A stretch of DNA of 64,000 nucleotides from Vibrio mediterranei. Lineage in GTDB: Bacteria > Pseudomonadota > Gammaproteobacteria > Enterobacterales > Vibrionaceae. Positions 59,220 to 64,000 of this stretch are shown piece after piece. Numbering within the stretch: the stretch's first letter is position 1; the number at the start of each line of letters is the position of its first letter. The DNA lies in contig NZ_FLLQ01000003.1 of NCBI RefSeq assembly GCF_900088415.1, positions 434,001 through 498,000 on the forward strand. Direction: 5' to 3'. The notes beneath the pieces are model-generated. The model was not told the DNA's origin, ran no database searches, and saw only the letters and a list, made by a program, of their open reading frames with translations. Made by a program: the position numbers and the translations under genes.

Positions 59220-60668
59220 ATGAGATTTATCGTAAAGCCCCATCCAGAGATTTTTGTAAAAAGCGATTCAGTGCGTAAGCGCTTTACAAGAATCTTAGAG
59301 TGCAACCTGCGAATTATTATCCAGCGCCGTACGGAATCTGTAGCGGTATATAACCGTCGTGACCACATTGAAGTGAATGCTAGCTCTGATGAATACTACA
59401 ACGAGGTGTTGGAGATCCTAACTCACACCCCGGGTATCCATCATGTTCTTGAGGTTCAGCAATCTGATTTTGAAGATATGCACGATATCTACGAGCAGGT
59501 GTTGGAACTAAACGGCAGCCGTATCGAAAACAAAACTTTTGTTGTTCGAGCTAAGCGACGCGGCAAACACGACTTCACCTCAATCGAGCTTGAGCGCTAT
59601 GTTGGCGGTGGCTTGAACCAAGCTGTCGAAAGTGCTCGTGTGAAACTGTCTAAGCCTGACGTAACAGTAAACATCGAAGTTGCGAACGATAAACTGAATC
59701 AAATCATCGCTCGCCATAAAGGGCTTGGTGGTTTCCCTCTTGGCACACAAGAAGATGTGCTGAGCTTGATTTCAGGCGGCTTTGATTCTGGTGTGTCAAG
59801 CTATCTGCATATTAAACGCGGTTCTAAAACGCATTACTGCTTCTTCAACTTAGGCGGCCCTGCTCACGAGATTGGCGTTAAGCAAGTTGCGCATTACTTA
59901 TGGAACAAGTACGGCTCTTCAGCGAAAGTGAAATTCATCTCGGTGGACTTTGAACCGGTTGTTGCTGAAATTCTTGAAAAAGTAGAAGACGGCCAAATGG
60001 GCGTTATTCTTAAGCGTATGTTTATGCGTGCTGGTGGAATGCTTGCTGAAAAGTTTGGCATTGAAGCCTTGGTAACGGGTGAAGCACTCGGCCAGGTATC
60101 AAGCCAAACGCTGACTAATTTACGTCATATCGATGGTGTCACTGACACATTAATTCTTCGCCCCCTGATCAACTGGGATAAAGAAGACATTATCGACCTT
60201 GCTCGTGAAATTGGTACTGAAGATTTCGCTAAGACCATGCCTGAGTACTGCGGGGTGATTTCTCGTAAGCCAACTGTGAAGGCTGTGAAAACTAAGCTAG
60301 AAGCTGAAGAAGAGAAATTCGACTTTGGGATTCTTGAGCAAGTCGTGCGTGATGCGCGAATGATGGACATTCGTGATATCGAAAAAGAAAGTCAGGAGCA
60401 AGCGCCTGAAGTTGAGCAAGTTCAAGCAGTTGAAGAGCACGCTATCGTTTTAGATATTCGTAGCGCAGAAGAAGAGGAAGAGAGCCCGTTGGAACTCGAT
60501 GGCGTTGAAGTTCAACACCTTCCATTCTTTAAGTTAGGAACCAAGTTTGGTGACTTAGACCAGTCGAAAACGTACCTGTTGTACTGTGATCGCGGCGTAA
60601 TGAGTCGTCTTCAAGCTTTGTATTTGCAAGAACAAGGTTTTAACAATGTGAAGGTGTATCGCCCTTAG
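59220..60668 (+). CDS. thiI: tRNA sulfurtransferase ThiI
   Basis: ThiI makes 4-thiouridine at position 8 of tRNA and supplies sulfur for thiamine synthesis. With the ATG at 59220 ([10 protein letters not shown]) it has 482 residues, identical in length to E. coli ThiI. The order is a ferredoxin-like domain, THUMP, the PP-loop SGGFDSG, the MPEYCGVIS cysteine, and a C-terminal rhodanese domain with the persulfide cysteine ([11 protein letters not shown]). An upstream in-frame ATG at 59166 would add 18 unrelated residues. Confidence 0.97.
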   Translation: MRFIVKPHPEIFVKSDSVRKRFTRILECNLRIIIQRRTESVAVYNRRDHIEVNASSDEYYNEVLEILTHTPGIHHVLEVQQSDFEDMHDIYEQVLELNGSRIENKTFVVRAKRRGKHDFTSIELERYVGGGLNQAVESARVKLSKPDVTVNIEVANDKLNQIIARHKGLGGFPLGTQEDVLSLISGGFDSGVSSYLHIKRGSKTHYCFFNLGGPAHEIGVKQVAHYLWNKYGSSAKVKFISVDFEPVVAEILEKVEDGQMGVILKRMFMRAGGMLAEKFGIEALVTGEALGQVSSQTLTNLRHIDGVTDTLILRPLINWDKEDIIDLAREIGTEDFAKTMPEYCGVISRKPTVKAVKTKLEAEEEKFDFGILEQVVRDARMMDIRDIEKESQEQAPEVEQVQAVEEHAIVLDIRSAEEEEESPLELDGVEVQHLPFFKLGTKFGDLDQSKTYLLYCDRGVMSRLQALYLQEQGFNNVKVYRP

Positions 60669-60703
60669 GGATCGTCCTTAAAGCGATAGACAAATCACAA
60701 GGT

Positions 60704-60735
60704 AAAAATGGGCGCTTTATTAGGGCCCATTTTTT
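60704..60735. terminator. Bidirectional terminator between thiI and the DUF1853 gene
   Basis: AAAATGGGC and GCCCATTTT form a stem around an 11-base loop with A and T runs on the two sides. Confidence 0.88.
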
Positions 60736-60760
60736 ATGCCCGTTAGTTATGGCTTTGTAG

Positions 60761-61534
60761 TTACATACTACTCTGCGGCCAGTCATCGGGAACAATAAAC
60801 CAAAACTGACCAGTTTCAGACTGACAATGGATAAAGTGTTGTGGCAGTTCAGTCACTGGCACTTTGTTTTCGTTGTTGAATCCCGTTGCCCAAAGAGGTT
60901 TGGATAGTTGGTACAAAGGCTCCGTAACCCTTTCAAACTGACTTTGATAACACCAAAAACCAGTGACTCGCTCCGGATTGATCTTCAAACCTAGGCAATA
61001 TTCTGGAACTGTAGTCTTTTCAAATGGGTTGACGTAAAGTCTGCCTTGCATCAGTAGGTGCTGAGAAATGTCATCAATGTTCGGATACAAAGCTTGAAAC
61101 GCTTCTGTGCGAGTCATCATAAGTTGGTGTTCAAGCATGCGATGCAATTTCTTATCCAGGCGATCTTTGGCATTTGGTCCATACCAATAGCCGTCCTTGA
61201 GTAGATAGAACTTTATTGCCACTTCCCAATGCTCGATTTGCTCAGTGGCAAGGTTATCCAAAATAAAGTCGATAGCACCAATAGTTCGGTTATTTTGCTG
61301 TAACTGCAATTCTTCGACTATAACTTGATATTCATGACTGGCGTCAAACTGTCGACGACACAGTTCCTGATACAAAAAACCGAGTCTAGGGTTGCCGTCA
61401 TAGTCTCTGTGAACCTTAACATCTGAATCCATATTGACGCTGGGGAAGTAGGGCGAGATTCTGTGGTCATTCATCATTAGACTAGGACTAGTCCTTATCC
61501 AAGATAAGAATTCCTTTATAGTATTCATGCTCAT
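60761..61534 (-). CDS. DUF1853 family protein
   Basis: A cytoplasmic protein of about 257 residues in the DUF1853 family, of unknown function. Conserved features are RLGFLYQEL, IGAIDFIL, HWEVAIKFYLL and GPNAKDRLDKKLHRMLEHQL. The D-then-E-x-x-x-K spacing suggests a PD-(D/E)XK-like nuclease fold, but this is inference. I prefer the ATG at 61534. The frame opens at a TTG (61558), and AAGGA lies 12 bases before the ATG, so the start is uncertain. It is divergent from the Nif3-family gene. Confidence 0.78.
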   Translation of the reverse strand: MSMNTIKEFLSWIRTSPSLMMNDHRISPYFPSVNMDSDVKVHRDYDGNPRLGFLYQELCRRQFDASHEYQVIVEELQLQQNNRTIGAIDFILDNLATEQIEHWEVAIKFYLLKDGYWYGPNAKDRLDKKLHRMLEHQLMMTRTEAFQALYPNIDDISQHLLMQGRLYVNPFEKTTVPEYCLGLKINPERVTGFWCYQSQFERVTEPLYQLSKPLWATGFNNENKVPVTELPQHFIHCQSETGQFWFIVPDDWPQSSM

Positions 61535-61612
61535 GTGTTTGCGTTTTCCTTTCGACAACCCTAGATTAAATTGCTATAACCACGGAAATCAAGAAATTGC
61601 TCAGGAAGTGCT

Positions 61613-62371
61613 ATGAATAACTTACAACTCGAAGCGGTGCTCAATGAAAAGTTGTCTCCTCAACTGATTAAAGACTATTGTCCAAATGGGCTACAAGTTG
61701 AAGGCGCTAGTGAAATAAATAAGGTAGTGACAGGTGTAACAGCCTCGCAAGCACTGATCGATTATGCGGTATCTGTTAACGCGGATGCTTTATTGGTTCA
61801 TCATGGTTATTTCTGGAAAGGCGAACCTGAAGCCATTCGTGGTATGAAAGGTAAACGTATTCGCACCCTTATCAAAAATGATGTTAATTTGTATGGTTAC
61901 CACTTACCTCTGGATATACACCCTGAACTTGGCAACAATGCGAGATTAGCTGAATTACTCGACATTGAAGTGATTGATGGACTAGAAGGGCACCCTCAGT
62001 CTGTAGCTATGTTTGGTAAACTGGCTCAACCGATGACTGATGAAGCCTTTGCTCAGAAAATTGCTCAGGTTCTCTCTAGAGAACCGCTTCACATTGCACC
62101 TGAACAAGCGGAGAAAATGATTGAAACGGTAGGTTGGTGCACCGGTGGTGGTCAGGACTATATTGAACTTGCTGCATCTAAAGGGCTCGATGCATTTATC
62201 TCAGGTGAGATCTCTGAGCGCACAACCTACACAGCCCGTGAATTGAACATCCACTATTTTGCGGCGGGCCACCATGCAACTGAAAGATATGGTATTAAGG
62301 CTCTGGGTGAGTGGCTAGCATCAGCGCATGGCCTTGATGTCGAGTTTATCGACATTGATAATCCAGTTTAG
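61613..62371 (+). CDS. ybgI: Nif3-like dinuclear metal-centre protein (YbgI)
   Basis: A 252-residue cytoplasmic toroidal-hexamer protein of the Nif3/YbgI family, proposed as a GTP cyclohydrolase 1 type 2 homologue though function is not settled. Metal ligands of the family are visible in VHHGYFWKGE (about residues 63-72), GYHLPLDIHPELGNN and AAGHHATERYG. It is transcribed alone. In E. coli, ybgI lies near gltA-sdh, consistent with gltA here. Confidence 0.92.
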   Translation: MNNLQLEAVLNEKLSPQLIKDYCPNGLQVEGASEINKVVTGVTASQALIDYAVSVNADALLVHHGYFWKGEPEAIRGMKGKRIRTLIKNDVNLYGYHLPLDIHPELGNNARLAELLDIEVIDGLEGHPQSVAMFGKLAQPMTDEAFAQKIAQVLSREPLHIAPEQAEKMIETVGWCTGGGQDYIELAASKGLDAFISGEISERTTYTARELNIHYFAAGHHATERYGIKALGEWLASAHGLDVEFIDIDNPV

Positions 62372-62384
62372 ATTTTCTTCTAAT

Positions 62385-62412
62385 AAAAAAGAGCAGCGTA
62401 AGCTGCTCTTTT
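62385..62412. terminator. Bidirectional terminator between ybgI and gltA
   Basis: GAGCAGC pairs with GCTGCTC around GTAA, with six A residues before and T residues after. Confidence 0.88.
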
Positions 62413-62446
62413 GTTTTCAGATGTTGTGTCTGATTGATGTGCTCTG

Positions 62447-63736
62447 TTATTCACGCTCGTGAAGCGGTTTGAAATCACGCATTTCTTCACCAGTATAAAG
62501 CTGGCGAGGACGACCGATACGGTTGCCTGGATCGCTGTGCATTTCGTTCCAATGAGCAATCCAACCCACAGTACGAGACATCGCGAAGATAACCGTAAAC
62601 ATAGAAACAGGGATACCAATCGCTTTAAGGATAATACCTGAGTAGAAGTCTACGTTTGGATACAGTTTCTTCTCAACGAAGTACTCATCTGAAAGTGCTA
62701 TACGCTCAAGTTCCATTGCCACGTCGAGTAGTGGATCTTTGATGTTTAGCTCTTTTAGTACTTCGTGACACGCTTCGCGCATTACTGTTGCACGTGGATC
62801 GTAGTTTTTATAAACACGGTGTCCAAAGCCCATTAGGCGGAATGGATCGTCTTTATCTTTCGCGCGCTCGATGAATTCCGGAATCTGATCAACAGAGCCG
62901 ATTTCTTCAAGCATACGCAAACATGCTTCGTTGGCACCACCGTGAGCAGGGCCCCATAGTGATGCAATACCAGCTGCAATACACGCAAATGGGTTAGCAC
63001 CCGATGAACCAGCAAGACGTACTGTAGAAGTCGAAGCGTTTTGCTCGTGGTCTGCGTGCAGAGTGAAGATTTTATCCATCGCACGTGCAACGATAGGGTT
63101 CACTTCATACTCTTCACATGGGTTAGCAAACATCATGTGTAGGAAGTTTTCCGCATACGTTAGATCGTTACGAGGATAGATGAATGGTTGACCGATTGAG
63201 TACTTGTAACACATAGCTGCAAGTGTCGGCATCTTAGAAATCAAACGATAAGCCGCGATTTCACGGTGCGTATCATTATTAATATCTAAAGAATCGTGAT
63301 AGAAGGCTGCAAGAGCGCCTACAACACCGCACATAACCGCCATTGGGTGAGCATCGCGACGGAAACCGTGGAAGAAACTCGCGATTTGTTCGTGAACCAT
63401 GGTGTGGCGTGTAACGATTTGTTTGAAACTCTCATATTCTTCTCGTGTAGGGGCTTCACCAACAAGAAGGATATAGCAAACTTCAAGGTAGTCTGCATTG
63501 TTAGCTAACTGATCGATTGGGAAGCCACGGTGCAGTAGTACACCTTTGCCGCCGTCGATATAAGTGATTTGAGATTCACAGGATGCAGTGGCAAGAAAAC
63601 CTGGGTCAAAAGTAAAGTAACCATTGGCTCCAAGTTTACGAACGTCGACTACTTGTGGTCCGATAGAACCATCCATAATCGGCAGCTCGATTGGCGCTTG
63701 ACCTTCAATATGAAGGGTCGCTTTCTTATCTGCCAT
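62447..63736 (-). CDS. gltA: Citrate synthase (type II, hexameric)
   Basis: GltA condenses acetyl-CoA and oxaloacetate to open the TCA cycle. The 429 residues match the NADH-sensitive Gram-negative enzyme: an N-terminal regulatory domain ([17 protein letters not shown]), catalytic histidines in [11 protein letters not shown] and [14 protein letters not shown], and the later catalytic aspartate in [14 protein letters not shown]. The ribosome site AAAGGAG precedes the ATG. The sdh operon, usually divergent, would begin beyond the right edge. Confidence 0.98.
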   Translation of the reverse strand: MADKKATLHIEGQAPIELPIMDGSIGPQVVDVRKLGANGYFTFDPGFLATASCESQITYIDGGKGVLLHRGFPIDQLANNADYLEVCYILLVGEAPTREEYESFKQIVTRHTMVHEQIASFFHGFRRDAHPMAVMCGVVGALAAFYHDSLDINNDTHREIAAYRLISKMPTLAAMCYKYSIGQPFIYPRNDLTYAENFLHMMFANPCEEYEVNPIVARAMDKIFTLHADHEQNASTSTVRLAGSSGANPFACIAAGIASLWGPAHGGANEACLRMLEEIGSVDQIPEFIERAKDKDDPFRLMGFGHRVYKNYDPRATVMREACHEVLKELNIKDPLLDVAMELERIALSDEYFVEKKLYPNVDFYSGIILKAIGIPVSMFTVIFAMSRTVGWIAHWNEMHSDPGNRIGRPRQLYTGEEMRDFKPLHERE

Positions 63737-63788
63737 AACAATCTCCTTTGTTTATTATTTAATCCGTCCAGGATGTTTGTGTGCCAAT

Positions 63789-63817
63789 TTTTTACTTCGC
63801 TTCGCGGTTAAAGTCAA
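63789..63817 (-). promoter_or_regulatory. Candidate gltA promoter
   Basis: On the minus strand TTGACT (63817-63812) and TAAAAA (63794-63789) are 17 bases apart, giving a leader of about 45 bases. The remaining 183 bases to the window edge are AT-rich with GTTAA-type repeats suggestive of ArcA-like control, but no site is secure. Confidence 0.45.
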
Positions 63818-64000
63818 TTTTTAAACGGTGATGTGTGCACTTGTTATGATTTTTTATAGAAAAATGGTTAAAAATCTGTTCTGTGTAGCATATTTTGTTA
63901 CACCAATTGTATTAGAATGTTGCCAACCGTATAGTTGCGGTGAAATTGTTGGTCAAATCCTTATAAATTCTAGGGTACAAACCGAGGTGAGGTCGATTTG

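Noticed and set aside
63880..63905. A GTGTA...TACAC inverted repeat in the gltA upstream region, considered as a CRP site
   Set aside because: The spacing and half-sites do not fit CRP, and the AT-rich context makes a chance match likely.

Overview
The window is a contiguous piece of a gamma-proteobacterial chromosome, almost certainly from a Vibrio (Vibrionaceae). The evidence is a sodium-type flagellar motor pair (pomA-pomB), a trehalose PTS operon with its LacI-type repressor, a GcvB small RNA divergent from gcvA, a syd-DUF2310 pair, and core proteins that resemble both the enterobacterial and Vibrio versions. It is mostly conserved core genome. I see no insertion sequence, prophage, integron, CRISPR array, rRNA or tRNA. 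All genes look intact except pgm, which the left window edge cuts.

Layout. 1-4.5 kb: the end of pgm, the GcvB sRNA, then gcvA and an overlapping run of an alpha/beta hydrolase, a DUF423 membrane protein and rlmM. 4.5-11.9 kb, minus strand: queF, a TPR membrane protein with a GGDEF-like remnant, a soluble coiled-coil GGDEF protein, ppnN and xni. 12-13.3 kb: syd and a DUF2310 zinc-ribbon gene. 13.4-16 kb: metNIQ under a MetJ operator. 16.1-21.4 kb: gmhB, a MliC-type lysozyme inhibitor, treR, and treBC with two TreR operators. 21.5-23.7 kb: a YitT-family gene and glyA with a PurR site.

24.2-36.7 kb, minus strand: the envelope and translation cluster leuS, lptE, holA, rsfS, rlmH, mrdA, rodA, rlpA, dacA, ybeD, lipB, lipA. 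It matches the enterobacterial order except that nadD and cobC are absent between holA and rsfS. 36.9-41.4 kb: a YbeL-type gene, cysZ, zipA and ligA. 41.9-52.2 kb is the least conserved-looking part: a trimeric-type porin, a YccT-family protein, cueR, a small secreted protein, a TraB-family protein, two KdgM-family outer-membrane channels around a DUF2799 lipoprotein, and a copA-DUF411 copper-export operon with a textbook 19-bp-spacer CueR promoter. 52.3-64 kb: gltX, xseB-ispA-dxs, pomAB, thiI, a DUF1853 gene, a Nif3/YbgI gene and gltA.

Functional threads. Methionine uptake (MetJ), one-carbon metabolism (glyA/PurR, gcvA/GcvB) and trehalose use (treRBC) are each accompanied by recognisable regulatory DNA. 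mrdA-rodA-rlpA-dacA build and trim the side wall, alongside lptE for LPS export and zipA for division. cueR, copA and the DUF411 gene form a copper-defence set, although cueR lies several kilobases from its likely target. I found no convincing wholly new system. The best leads are the queF-linked TPR/GGDEF pair, a histidine-rich KdgM-like channel beside the copper operon, paired palindromes between yitT and glyA, an 18-bp tandem repeat upstream of ppnN, and inverted repeats in the porin leader.
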